The notes under the pieces were generated by a model. It saw only the letters and a program-made list of their open reading frames with translations, did not search any database and was not told the origin of the DNA. Shown in pieces: positions 11,276 through 23,401 of a stretch of DNA of 64,000 nucleotides (position 1 is the first letter of the stretch; each line of letters starts with the position of its first letter). The DNA comes from Thunnus maccoyii (lineage: Eukaryota; Chordata; Actinopteri; Scombriformes; Scombridae): positions 24,424,001 through 24,488,000 of the forward strand of contig NC_056550.1 in assembly GCF_910596095.1 (NCBI RefSeq), given 5' to 3'. Position numbers and translations under genes: made by a program.

Positions 11276-14200
11276 ATGCCCGTCCCCAAGAAAGCAGGTA
11301 AGAAAACCATCCTCGCCTCACCTGAGCCTCTGTGAGGGACATTAAACCATGTGGCGTGAGAGTGAAAGCACCACCTGTTTGTCATTTTACAACCAACTTT
11401 TGTTACTACATCAAATAAAATGCAGGTAAGTTGTATTTAAAAGTCTTTTTTTGTAATTCCGTAAGTCAGATTTTGGCAGGTCTGATGTTTTCCACACTTG
11501 TGGCCTCTCTTAACTCACATTTCCTTTTTTATTTATCTGTGTATCGCAATTTTTAAAAGCTTCACATTCAGATTACACGAATAATCATGTCATCTACAGA
11601 CACAGGTGAACCGTGCACATATTATATTTTTATTCCACTCCAAGTGTGCCACAGCTTGAGCAGATAGAACTTGATTTATAGCTTGTCACCGGGGTTTCAT
11701 TACCACTTGATTATGTCTTTCATATGTTGTTTATTGGATGTGGTTAAGTTACCTCATTCTGACCATCCCTGTAAATCAGGTCGCTGCCAAACATCCTTCC
11801 TCACCTTGGATTCTGCCAGTTTTCTCTCTGGCTCATTAATCATGTCATCATAGCGCATGAAGAGTCTCTCCCTCGGGGCGATTACGGTTTCGTCTACACT
11901 TGTGCCGTCGCTTGCTGAGTTCCCTTCTATGTCGCTGGCTCTTCTGCAATTTCAGAGCTCGTATTTCTGTCTGTCCCCTCCCTATGCACCTGTCTCAGCA
12001 TGCTTGCTTACTCTCCCTTTCTCGCTACAACAGGTAGTTCGCTTCTTATTAAAATCTTTCGTCGGCCCCTTTTGCCGCTTTGGGATATTTCTAATACTCA
12101 GTGTTTCCCATTCCATAACAGCTTCCACAGCTCAGACAACTCCCATCGGGAGGCTTCCCCCCCCCCTCCCCAACTCGGCCCAAATGTTACTAATCCCTCC
12201 TCTGGCAGCTACAGTAATGAAGTGTGAAATGCTGTACAGTGCTGTAATTCAAGTCCCAATCTCGGTTTTTATTTATGGCTGTTTGATTCTGCCATTATGT
12301 AACATGTGGCGTCCCTGGCCTGTGCACTCTGACTTCTCCTTAAGGATTTAGTACCATCAAAGGTTTAGTCACCACCACTGAAAGATTGAATTAGTGTGAA
12401 ATATGGCAAGTCTAAAGAGCCGATGTGATTATCTAATGTTTGATGCATACAAATAAGTTTGACGTGATTGAATAACATTCAGCTTTTACAAATCAGTCCC
12501 ATTTCTTCTTCTATTAGCCCTTTAAAAAACCTCCTGAATTCTTCCTTTTAAGCAGAATCCTTCTTCCAAAAACTTACATCCATCTGGCTCTGCATCTCAA
12601 ATGTGCGCTCATCATCATCCGCAGGGCCTCCAGCCAAGGAGTCTTGACGCTTGACAGGAAACCAGAGGGATGAGTCTGGACCCACGCCACCTCCGCTCAT
12701 CTCTCTATCTCTCTCCCACCCCCTCCTCTTCTCACTATCGGCGCCTCTTCTGATCTCGCCGTCTCAGTGGGATGTTTCGAATCTGATCGCACAGATAATG
12801 TAGCTCTGTCCCACTGAGCGGGGAATCTGGAGAGGGGGAAAAAGTCTACCTCACCAACGTCCAAAGCAAACAGTCTTCATGGAGCGTCAGGAGATCCGGT
12901 GTTGACCTTTTGGGCAGGGCCTCCCCTGCTGAGCTGTCCACTCATTTAAACATGCGCTCAGAAAGGACGAATCTGGTGTTTTGTATGGCGTCATTGATGT
13001 GGATCCGTACCAAAATCCAACACGGATTTACCTCACTGAAGATCCTTTTGAAGTTAAACACACTTATATATCCAACTCAGTTACCTGACACGTTTTGCTC
13101 AAACTCCTCTTGAGAAATAGCAACTTCACCGTGATATTCATCCCGACCTGATTGATGAGGTGTCTTTTTTTATGGTCCCTGTGCCCTTAAATATTTTATG
13201 CCTCACACCTCTCTCTAGCATCCCACTCCATCTTGTGCATGTCTCTATTGCTGTGATGTCAAGTCATCAATCTTTTTGAGTATCTGTTTATCTCTCTGGG
13301 GTTTTCCTGTTGATCCCGTTGAGCGTGGACCGGCCTCTGCGGAGGGGGGGGGGTTTTAACCTCCACATCGGAGCCAGAGAGCTGGCATATCTCCCATCAC
13401 CCCCCCACCCAAATACTGCCAGCCTTGATATCTCACTCCAAGGTTACTCGAGGTGCTCGTTTCATTTCCATCAGATAGAATCATCTTATAGATTTGAAGA
13501 TGAATTTATTTACAGTGTAGCATTCCCCCCCCCCCCCCCCCCCCCCCAGACATCTGTCCTCTAATCTTTCCTCAGTAATTCCTCTTAATGCCATGATGAG
13601 CCTGGCATTATTCCACGAGGCTGTTCTTCCATCATGTCCGTGTCTCACCTGCTGTGTTACTTTACGGGAGAGATCGGGGGAAGGAGGAGGAGAAAGACAG
13701 ATGAAGTGATCTGTCACCGGCGTCTTTCTGCTCTACCAATTTCCAACGAAGGCTACATGACCTTCACTCTATCCCTGTCCGTCTTGCCAAACCTCTCTGT
13801 TCATCTGCTGTTCATCAGCGTTATGTACACCCGCTAATAATGTATGTACACTTTCCTCTGAAGTCATACAGGCTTGCTGCTGACACGTGGAGAATATCCA
13901 AACTGATATCTGGTCTGTAATTGGATCCTAAGCCTCAGTAGAGTCCAATTCATATTTCTGCATGCCCATTCAATTATCAAATTTTCTGGTGTTAGTGGCT
14001 TTAGTCAAGTAATTGTGTTCGACATAATAGTCTCCTGCGTAACAGTAACACTGTATATATTTAGGATTTTAATTACAGCCCCTAATGATACACAGTATTT
14101 TAGTCATTCAAGGAAGAGTGATTGATCTCTGCTCTTCAGCCACATTTGAAAGAATCACAGGCCAGCACACTTCAGGGAAAGCGACGCCATCCCTCTCACT

Positions 14201-17200
14201 CGCATCCGATGTTTGCAGATGTTATACCGGGCTCCCATAAGTCCGTCTGGTTGACATGCTGCTGGCGTCTTCCCTGACTGAGGGTCATTCATGCTGCGGA
14301 GGTTATGTTTCCTCTGGCTCAGCCATGTGTTCGGGATCGGCCGTCCCAGCTCAAAGAGCTGACTCTGCTCTTCTTGCACGTGGGTGTCAGCACAGTTAGA
14401 GTAAAAGAAAAAAAGGCATTCACTGCATTTATTTTATGCGATTACAACCATATAAAAGGCTGATCTATTGTATTCTGTCATAAAACAACCTACACATAAC
14501 ACACTTGTCCACATATTCACAAAACGTAAGACACAATGGAGCATGGACATGCAGAAATACAAAATGACTCAAATTATAAATAGTATATAACACAAATACA
14601 GTGTTATGCATAAAATTGAAGCATGACGCGATGATAAAATCACTAAAAGTTGCATCCAATCAACAGATCTCAGGCCTGTTTCATGTCAGTAGTCAGTATT
14701 AGTAGAGTCCTACTTTCCTCTCACATCTCCATGCACAGGAGTTCTATTTGATTAGTTAAACATGTCAAAATCAATACAAGAGGAATTTATCTCTTGTTGT
14801 AAATTGGATCTTGCGTGTTTGGTGAAAATGGTTCCTGGTTTCCTTGTAAATCTTTCAAGTTCCAGTCATGCATTCGGTGTTTACAGCATGAATTTCTGTT
14901 GGTGTTTCATAAGTAAGCTAAAACCAGATGTTAACCCGTTTATCAGACAGATTATGTTAAACTCAAGTTACTGGAAAGTCAGATTAGTGCTATAAAAGGG
15001 CTTTTACAATAATGGAAATGTAATGTAGTGATTGACGTCCTCTCATGTGCAAAAGTCAAAAGCACATTTACTGAAGTACTTTACCTTTGTACAATTTTTA
15101 AGTGCTTGTAGGATTACTTTTGCACTTTTTGCACTTTTATGCAACTTTATACTTCGACTCCACAACATTTTGGAGGCAAATATTGTACTTTTTACCCTAC
15201 CGCACTCAAGATTTTACAGCATAAAACATATCATAATCTTATAAAATAGAGTGCATCATAACAGATTAAGCTATACCAGTGGTGGTTTATGACCCTTTAC
15301 AACAAAGAAGTGTCTACTTTGGGCCACATTCAGATGTCTTTTAGTTGTTAGTTTAACCAAAGAAATAAAGAATTTTACTTCTCTCCATTTATTTGACAGA
15401 TTTAGTTACTTAGCAGATTCATATTACTTATATAAAGTATAATCAACTAATGAATTCTGATGTATTTTTATAAATTAAGATACCCAGCAGAATATCAAGG
15501 AGTAAAAATTAGCCCCAACCTACTCAGCTGCGACATTAGAAATGTACACATTAATGTGTGAATAATTATAATCCAGTATATATAATGTATATTATCCTGA
15601 AATGGGCCATTCTGTATAATGATTATTCTTACATTTGGTACTTTAAGTATAATTTGATGCAAATACATAATAACAGAGTATTTCTACAATGTGATATTAT
15701 CTATTAAGTAAAATATCTGAGTACTTCTTCCAACACTGTCACAAAACTCAGCGTCAAGGGTAAAAAGCTGTATCAGATGGTATTTTATCCTGATTTTATC
15801 TACTTCCATTCTGCATACTGAAGATATCGAGTCAATGACAAAACAAACCAGTACATTAAGAATACAAATTGAAGCAGTTAGTCGTCTATAAATTCTCTAG
15901 CAAATGGTTAATCTTTGTTATAACGTACAGATATTTATTTTAAATTGTAATGTGGATGCTAAAATTCCCAAAAATAAGACAAAAAACAAGAAATGGAGTA
16001 GCCATAAAAACTTGTGTCTCGTGTCTTGTAGAGCTGCAACTAATTATTATTTTCATTATCGATTAACCTGTTGATTCTTTCTTTCTTTCTATTCTCTTGA
16101 TTGAGCCATTTGTCTTTTGATATTTAAAATGTCAGGAAATGGTGAAAAATGTTGATCAATGTTTCCAAAAGCCCAAGATGCAACCTGAAATGTCTTTTTT
16201 TTTTTTATCCCGACCAACAATCCACAAGCCAAAGATATTCTATGATGATATATGTTATATTTTCTGACATTAAATTGGAAATGTTTGTGCAAAACTGGTG
16301 GTTAAGGTTATGTAAAAGCAAATATGTCTCATTTTAAGCAGAGAAGGCCTTTTTCTCATGCCTACAAATGCATTAACTACACAACCATGAGCTACAAGAA
16401 GCAGCCATATATGGAATCAGAGGAAAATTGAGGTTGTTCTGTCTAAATTTGGCAATAGCAAAGGACACACACACACAAATCTACGTAACGTTCTGATAGG
16501 TGAGTAAGAATGATGAGGAGTTAGTTGTCTGTGTGTGAAATCTGAGAAACGGTAACTTGAGCGCAGATGACCCACGCAGAGCGGTGACGGATGACCAGAC
16601 CGGGGCCAGAATTGGATCACAGTTTTCTATGAATGTCAGAGGACTCGGTGTGACTCACCGACTGGAGGTGGAACAAACGAACAGAGATTACACACCAGCC
16701 CACGACATGACAAACATGCCCTCGGCGGTGTGAAGTAACAGCATCATACAGAAAGTATATTCTTAGGACGAGAGACTCCTCGCTGTCAGTGGCCATGGTG
16801 TGTGTCCTTCACTGTTGAATGCTTTGGGCCTCTGCATTCCTTATGTTGAAATCTAAACCTTGGCGGGCCCAGGGAAAAACTTCATGAATCAGTGCTAAGC
16901 TGACATCGCACACATACTTCTCTGTGATCTACTGTATGTTGAGAGCAGCAGGAGATTTACCGTAGATGAATGGTGGCCTGACAGAGGTATTGATGGAGGG
17001 AGAGAAAGATGAGATGGTTTTAAGTAGCTGGCTGGAGTTTACTTGTCGATGCCACCCCCCTGAACGGTGTTGTGAATTTAAATTCTTTGTCATATGTGCC
17101 AATATGAGAAGAATCTGCCAAGAGAGGGCTTTATAAATCACGTCCTATTTAAAGTATCTCTCTGTCATATACACACACTGGGACAGATTTCAGTTAAATG

Positions 17201-17929
17201 ACACATCATCTTTTTTCTTTTACAGGAAGAAAAAACAACGGTGCTGCAGAAGGTAAAGAGCAACACGGGGTGCCTTGTAAATCACCAAATGATAATAAGA
17301 TCCATTCATTAAAGGATAATGTTGGCGATTTTCAATATTTTGAAAACGGACTGATCTACTTACAAGTATTGTGAGCCTGATATATCTTATTCATCTGTGC
17401 CGTAGACCTCTATTGTTGTCCAAAAACTATTAAAAAGGCATCTGTGAGCCACATGGATGCCCTGGGTGATACGTTCCTTCATTATGAAGATTACAGCCAC
17501 ATTAGTTTGTTTAGAAACGGCTCCAAAGACTAAAAACAGCGATCACATTTTCAGTCTCCAGACAGTAGTTCTGTGTAAGGCTTACAGAGCTTCACTAGCT
17601 TGTTGTGCTACGTATCACAACCTCTTGGAGGTCTATGGCACAGAGGAATAAGATATATCAGACTTTGGATACACACACAATACTTGTAAGTAGTGGTAGT
17701 AGTACTTGTTGACAATAATAAAAATATAGAAAATCGCCGGCCTAATCCTTTAAATTAAATAGATGTTGTCATGTAAATTTGATAAACCATTCATGATAAA
17801 GTTTAATGCATTTCATTCTCTTGTTATCTTTTTATCTTTCCTGTCCATCACCTCAGAAAAGCGACCTCCATATGAGCCAAATATCCCTGAACCAACCACC
17901 AGGGCAGACTTCATGAAATGTAAGCCTCT

Positions 17930-18013
<84 letters not shown>

Positions 18014-20287
18014 AATAGTGAAAATTTACATTTAGGTTAGAGTTAACAGGTTAATAAATCAATTAATTACAAATAAGGGATGAAGAGTTCATCACTTAAA
18101 GACAGATTTTTTGAATTTATTTACACATTTAATGAACATTTAACCTTTTAACTAGATTCAATACCATTTTCAGCACTTTTATCATTTCATTATGTATTTA
18201 ATCTGCCTATTTAAATGTAAATGTACCATGTATAATGTTAAACATATGTGTTAATCAACCAATTAACACAAACTAGCAAACAATCTATGTTAATTAGACA
18301 ACATGCTAATGCAGGGAAATGTATTTTAGAGAAAAGATAATCTATTAAACAGAAAGTTTAGAATTTTATATTTAAAGGAGCAACAAGTACTTTTGTGATA
18401 AATACAGATTGTTAATACAGTATTTTAGCGAATACCTGAATTAGGTACAAAATATAATCCAATCACTGCTTATAATGGTAATCAATTTGAAACATGAATT
18501 TAACATACATCTCGAATTTCGATTCAGAACCAGATACACAATTTTAAATTCTTAAACAGGAAGTTAACCCTAATCCTACCCCTAACCCTAATCTACAGCT
18601 TTTCCGTGCTTGACTTGAATTATCTTGTTAAAATCTCATCTCAAAGTTCCCACTTTCTGCTTGTATTTTTCTCTCTCTATTCATACAGATTGGTTCCCAC
18701 TCTCCATGGATGATAAAACTGCACAGAAACTGTTGTGGATTTCAGAGGCCGGCGCCAAGGTGGCTCGTACCTCAGATGCGGTCTGTCCGTATCCCACCAG
18801 ACCTGAGAGATACGAACACTCACCGCAGGTAGGCCTGGCTATGCTCATAGGAAACAACCTGAATTCAGGGTTTAATCACATCTACAGTCTTATTTTCATT
18901 GGTCTCAATAATAGTAACAGTGTCACACAGCCAAACCAAGACTTTTAAATCAGTCACACAGATCCACATGTTGCTTGGAGAGGTTTGATACCTTTAATTT
19001 AACAGTAGGTTTTAATTTATGCAAACACAGTTTACTTGTCTGCCTTTATTGCTGTGATTTTAAAACATCATTTTATGTCCTCAGTTCATTACTCATGTTA
19101 GACTCCTTCAGTAGTGGGAGAAGTACTCACATCCTTTAATTAAGTAAAAGTGCCAATAAAACCATGTAGAAATACTCCATTACAAGTAATTGTCCCTCAT
19201 TCTAAATCCGACCTGAGAAACTTGAGCTGAAGCTTGAGCTTTAACTACAACTAAAAGTCATAAAATAAATCTGAGGGGGGTCGTGGGATGATTAATGGAG
19301 TAGCAAGAGAAAAAAGTTCTGCTACACATATTTGTATTTGTTGTTTTTTGGGACTTTTTCTGGTTAATTTAAATGAAAACTATCCAAGAAGTTTAGATGA
19401 GAAATACTTATTTGGTTGACCTTCTAAAAACTCCCCAAGTAGACACTCTTTCTTTGTACGGGGTCACAAGCCAAAAAGGTTGGGAACCAGTGATAAATCC
19501 TATTTTATAATGCATTATATTTTATAAGATTATGATATATTTTTGATGTAAAATCGTACTCTGGAGAGGAACTAGTAACTACAGCTGTTAAGTAAGTGCA
19601 GTTGAGTAAAAAGTAAAATATTTCCCTATTAAAACAAAGGGGAGTAGACGTATAAAGTGGAGTAAAAGTACCTCAGCAGTGTACTGAAGTGCAGTACTTG
19701 AGTAAATGCTCCAGTTACTTTTCACCACTGGTCTCCTCATACACATATTTGGGGGTCCTGGTTTATCTCCTGCAGTTATTTCACAACACATTGTCAGTGC
19801 TCACAGTGCAGTTCTTTAGTATATTATCTAAATCTTTTACTTAAACTGGACAGTAACTCATCCTATTTCCTGTCTCCTTTAGGTCCTGTGTAAAGAGAAC
19901 CTGCTGGGCTCTCGAGGATACTGGGAGGTGGACTACGACGGCTGGGTGGTGATCGGGGTGGTCGGTGAGAGCTCACCCAGGAAGGGCCACGAAGGGCCCT
20001 GCGGCCTCGGGGAGAACAGCGGCTCCTGGGGCGTCGGCTGGTCAGGCTCCTGCTACCAAGTCTGGCACAACGGCGAGAACGTGGACGTGCAGCTCCCCAT
20101 GACCTCCTGCATGGGCGTCTACGTCGACCAACCCGCCGGCATCATCAAGTTCCTCTTGGTGGAGGGAGAAGGCGAGAAAGAGGTGCGGCTCATTCACAAG
20201 TTCAAAGTCAACATCCAGGAGAAGATTTTCCCCGGGTTTTGGGTTGGCACAAATTCGCACTGTCTTATTCGGAAAAAGGATCAGTGA
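11276..20287 (+). CDS. PRY-SPRY (B30.2) domain protein, 218 residues, five coding exons
   Basis: Exons: 11276-11297, 17226-17252, 17857-17919, 18689-18828, 19883-20287; all junctions are GT/AG and in phase. The protein starts MPVPKKAGRKNNG (a short basic tail made from two tiny exons). A linker follows (EKRPPYEPNIPEPTTRADFM), then a PRY segment (PLSMDDKTAQKLLWISEAG, residues about 40-55; PERYEHSPQ) and a SPRY segment. SPRY landmarks are VLCKENLLGSRGYWEVDYDG, the GSWGVGW core, QVWHNGEN, GVYVDQPAGIIKFLLVE and FPGFWVG near the C-terminus. There is no RING, B-box or coiled coil, so it is a stand-alone B30.2 protein rather than a full TRIM. B30.2 domains bind protein partners; the ligand here is unknown. 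Polyadenylation signal AATAAA is at 20632. The family is clear, but I do not recognise the orthologue. Confidence 0.85.
13526..13548. repeat. Poly-C tract
   Basis: An uninterrupted run of C, the longest pure C tract in the window, inside SPRY-gene intron 1. Confidence 0.9.
15040..15745 (-). repeat. Repeat family C, reverse-oriented copy with embedded remnant
   Basis: Read on the minus strand it opens with a version of 'agtgttggaagaagtactcagata' (right end, 15735) and runs to ttactgaagtactttacctt at 15070. Between about 15279 and 15365 lies a decayed piece of family D (ccagtggtggtttatgaccc, aagaagtgtctactttgggc). It is non-coding and highly diverged. Confidence 0.55.
16028..16340. repeat. MITE-like repeat 'gagctgcaactaattattattttcat'
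   Basis: It starts gagctgcaactaattattattttcattatcgattaacc, followed by aatgtcaggaaatggtgaaaaatgttgatc and ccaacaatccacaagccaaagatatt. The landmarks match the 5063, 24985 and 54858 copies. Confidence 0.7.
17933..18012. repeat. (TA)n followed by poly-T, next to a splice donor
   Basis: About 42 nt of TA repeat runs directly into about 38 T. It begins only 13 nt after the exon-3 donor (17920) of the SPRY gene. A six-frame translation reads it as a YIYI...FFFF tail, which is an artefact. Confidence 0.95.
18563..18594. repeat. Short telomere-like interstitial sequence
   Basis: This contains aaccctaatcctacccctaa followed by ccctaatc, i.e. degenerate (CCCTAA)n units in intron 3 of the SPRY gene. 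It has only about four imperfect units. A shorter match, taaccctaaccc, occurs at 28683. Confidence 0.6.
19105..19738 (+). repeat. Repeat family C with nested family D copy
   Basis: The left end is cagtagtgggagaagtactc and the right end tgagtaaatgctccagttac followed by caccactgg. It is interrupted at about 19262-19492 by a family D element (ctgaggggggtcgtgggatgat ... aaaaaggttgggaaccagtg). This is the same nesting as at 29950-30830. Located in SPRY-gene intron 4. Confidence 0.65.
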
Positions 20288-20631
20288 CACAGCAGCAGGT
20301 TTAGCATGCATGGAGACGAGCGGCTAGTAGTGTAAATTTAAGAAGGTGTCGGGAGGTTTGGGGAACAAGTGTGGGGAGCTGCAAAGCTGAACTGAAGCGT
20401 GTCATGATGACATCTTTATAGATTGTGTTTGCTTTCTCAGGCGCATGAGGGAAGCTTATTCGCTTCACATATATATATATATATCCGATAATACCAAACT
20501 ATTTTATTTACTATTGTGTATCTAGTCGTGTATTTTAGTTTATTTATCTTAGAAAAGCATGCAAAGCCTTACACACAGGACTTTGTATGTGCTAGAGTGC
20601 TTGTATCTTTTTCTATGTGCCAAATGTAGTC

Positions 20632-20808
20632 AATAAATTCAACCATTGTGTAAAAACACTGACGCCGTCCATTGTATCTGTGCTACTGAGTATCTTCTCA
20701 TATACAGTAGAGCACTGAGGCCATCTAGTGGCCTCTAATAATACTGCATCCTTAAACGTTCCCATAATCATACAAGAAGTCTTTTCTCTTGGTGTTTGCT
20801 CCTTTATT
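20632..20808. promoter_or_regulatory. Convergent polyadenylation signals of SPRY gene (+) and akt1s1 (-)
   Basis: AATAAA on the plus strand at 20632-20637 fits the SPRY transcript end, 345 nt after its stop. TTTATT at 20803-20808 is AATAAA on the minus strand and is the only canonical signal I saw downstream of the akt1s1 stop at 23402. That would give akt1s1 a 3' UTR of about 2.6 kb. The minus-strand assignment is inference. Confidence 0.5.
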
Positions 20809-20891
20809 TGAAACATAAAAGTACTTAACGGAACATTTATTTGTTTTTGAAATGTCAGAGATTGACATTTTTTTTTCCTTTCAAAATCAAC

Positions 20892-20895
<4 letters not shown>

Positions 20896-20925
<30 letters not shown>

Positions 20926-20994
20926 CACACACTTTCTCATTCATTCAATCATTTCAACAAGATATCTGGAGCAAAAAAAAAAAAAAAAAAAAAA
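20896..20994. repeat. (CT)n microsatellite and poly-A tract
   Basis: About 26 nt of TC repeat at 20896-20921, then a run of about 22 A at 20973-20994. Both lie in the presumed akt1s1 3' UTR. Confidence 0.85.
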
Positions 20995-21574
20995 GAAAAA
21001 ACAGAAAAACAATACCATCCCCTATAACTCAGTATTGATTTACAATCATTCTATCAGTCAGTCATTCGTTGGCAAAAAGTAAATGTACAAATAGGCATGT
21101 TATAAGGAGGTGCTGGTGTCCTCCACTCACATTTTGAAGAGCCCCAAGCTTCATGTAAAGCCAGACGTTTCTCTAGTTTTTACCCCTTTTTTAGGACTAG
21201 ATTGATTTTTTTTTTTTTTTTGGGGTGGGGGGGGTGACAACTGGCCTGTTGATCAACTTACTCATTAAACGATGGGAGCAATGCAGACAGAAATCTCACA
21301 TGTGGTCCTGGGAGATCTCTGGCTCCAGTCCTCCATGCTAACACTTCAGTATATACTGTGCTAAATGACGGCAGGGACATACAGTAGTGATGAGTTACAG
21401 ATTTTATGCCATTAACTCCTTACAAATGTAGATAATGTAATTTTTGGAATATTGTTTTGTGAAAAATAACATACAGAATCTTCTTTATGGAAATAAAAGC
21501 ATCCCGTCATCCACTGTTTTGACTTCCTATGAATAAAGATACAGTAATGTCACTCCTGCTAGTTCCAAATATTC

Positions 21575-22362
21575 AAGAAATGGTTCAACATTTGGGGAAA
21601 TTCTCCTTTTTGCCGTCTTTCCGAGAGTTAGAAGAGAAGAGCGATACTACTCTCATGTTTGTGCATTGAGTATTGAGCTAGAGCTGGAAGACAGTTAGCT
21701 TAGTTTAGCTTAGCATAAAGACTGGAAGCAAAGGGAAAACGGCTAACCTGGATCTGTCCAAAGTTCAAAAATACACCTACCAACACATCAAAAGATCAGT
21801 AATTAACACATATCTTGTTTGTTTAAGCTGTACACAAACAGAAATGTAAAAACGACAGTGTGTGCTACTAAGGGGAAGTTGAGTACTTTAACTATTTTTT
21901 GGCGAACAGCAACCAGGTGCAGTGAGCTACAAAAGTCTTGCTGTCATCACAATTAAGTTACAAGACAACCAGCAGTATAGCCAGCTGCAAAGCAGTGCTA
22001 GGTGGATGGATTAACGCTAACTGTTGTTCATCAAGAAATACTTACTGCATTTAACGTCCCATAAAACCGTAACTTGACATCTTTATACAACAGTTTGTGT
22101 ATATTTAAACAATGTGTTAATAGTGAAGTCTAGAGGTGCTGGTAGGGATATTTTTGAACTTTGGGTAGGGCTAGGCTACCTGTTTCCTTCTGCTTCCTGT
22201 CTTTAAGATGAGCTAAGCTAAGCTAGGCTAAGCTAAGCTAATCATCTACGAGCTCTAGCTCCAAACTCAACGCGCAAACATGAGAGTGGTATCCATCTTC
22301 TAATCTAATTCTTGGAAAGAAAACAAATAAGTGCTTTCCCCCACATGTTTAAGCCTTTAAGC
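21575..22362. mobile_element. Foldback element with 'ttagcttagcttagc' arms
   Basis: Two long inverted arms face each other. The left arm (about 21590-21900) has ctcatgtttgtgcattgag, gagctagagctgg, gttagcttagtttagcttagc, gctaacctggatctgtcc and caaagttcaaaaatac. The right arm (about 22140-22362) has the reverse complement: tttttgaactttgggtaggg, tagcccagcctagctaag-type agcta repeats, gagctctagctccaaactc, gcgcaaacatgagag. Total about 790 bp, no coding potential. I recognise it as a repeat frequent in teleost genomes. It lies in the presumed akt1s1 3' UTR. Confidence 0.75.
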
Positions 22363-22390
22363 TAATTTTGTATCATGTTTCCAAAAACCT

Positions 22391-22740
22391 TTAAAGGTGC
22401 AGTGTGTAGAATCTAGTGGAATCTACCAGAACAGACCTAAATGGAATATGATATTCATAAATATGTTTTAATTAGTGTATAATCACCAGAAAATGAGAAT
22501 CGTTGTTTTAATTGAGGCCTTTATATCTACAGGAAGCCCGCCATGTTTCTACAGTAGCCCAGAACAGACAAACCAAATAGTGGCTCTAGAGAGGGCCTTT
22601 CGTGTTTTTCATGAGTTTTGTGGCCACCGTAGGTTCTCCTAGATGCTTGGAAGGGGAGGGTGAGGAGAGGGGTAACCAGTTTGTTGCAATCTGCAAACTC
22701 ACCACTAGATGCCACTAAATCCTACACACTGCACCTTTAA
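22391..22740. mobile_element. piggyBac-type MITE with TTAA target-site duplication
   Basis: TTAA at 22391-22394 and 22737-22740 flank a 342-bp element. Its ends are inverted repeats: left AGGTGCAGTGTGTAG, right CTACACACTGCACCT (with one mismatch), extending imperfectly inward to tctagtgg / ccactaaat. There is no transposase. TTAA duplication with short matching termini is diagnostic of piggyBac-like non-autonomous elements. Confidence 0.85.
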
Positions 22741-23401
22741 GTTTCCAACACCAAAATGCCACATTTTGCCACATACGGTTTCATTTATGATAAACTAAGC
22801 TGATAAATGAATTAGTAGCTTTAGCGCTAATAATATCAATCAACAAAGCATCTGCTATAAAGTTAGCATGGAGCAACCGGACACATCAATCAACCCGGGT
22901 ACAGGTAGCTGGCGCCTAAAAGTTCTCATCACTTCACAGGTAATTTGACCAAACGGCAAACTTCCCAAAAACTCAAGGTTCGTAACATTCGCCCGTGCCA
23001 GTTACACTATTAAACTCCCTGTTTTAGTGTCCTTGTGGGTCACAATGCGCACATCTTGAGGTCCAATCCTAATGTAGTGTTGGGGGGGACGTGTAGTAGC
23101 TAGTACTGTGAAATGTGTAGTGATGAGGTGGGTAGGTATAGTGTTGAGAACGTTATTAGTGTTCATAACAACATTTCTTTTTGTCAATTACTCCTCGAAG
23201 CATGTGCCGTTAATTTTGGTTAATGAGAAATAAAATGGAGGTACTAGCTTTTACACCGTTTCACATACTGAACGTCACATCTGCCAGCCAACCCAGGTCG
23301 CCTCCTGTCACGACAACTTCTCTCCACGTTTCCTTTGCTCTCTTATTCTCTCGCTCTTATTCCTTTCTCTTTCTCTCTCTCTCTCTTGCTCTCTCTCTCT
23401 C
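22741..23401 (-). other. Presumed proximal akt1s1 3' UTR
   Basis: No other exon was recognised on either strand. A (CT/CTCT)n stretch at about 23367-23402 lies against the akt1s1 stop codon and reads as (GA)n in the transcript. Confidence 0.5.

Larger units (their letters stand above)
11298..17225. other. Long first intron of the SPRY gene
   Basis: This 5.9-kb intron carries a homopolymer C tract at about 13526-13548, a reverse copy of repeat family C (15040-15745) and a MITE-like copy at 16028. A higher-complexity region runs from about 11860 to 14400, with many TAATTA-like sites near 13930-14090. The 164-codon frame at 11857-12351 is the longest unexplained one on the + strand but has no recognisable protein features. 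No nested gene was found. Confidence 0.5.

Noticed and set aside
11857-12351. 164-codon open frame, longest on the + strand outside known exons
   Set aside because: Low-complexity Leu/Pro/Ser composition, no family resemblance, no clear splice structure, and it lies inside an intron of the SPRY gene.
18563-18594. Telomere-like CCCTAA units as evidence of a chromosome end or fusion
   Set aside because: Only about four imperfect units inside an intron; far too short.
20042-20311. Minus-strand frame opposite the SPRY last exon
   Set aside because: Antisense shadow of a well-supported coding exon.
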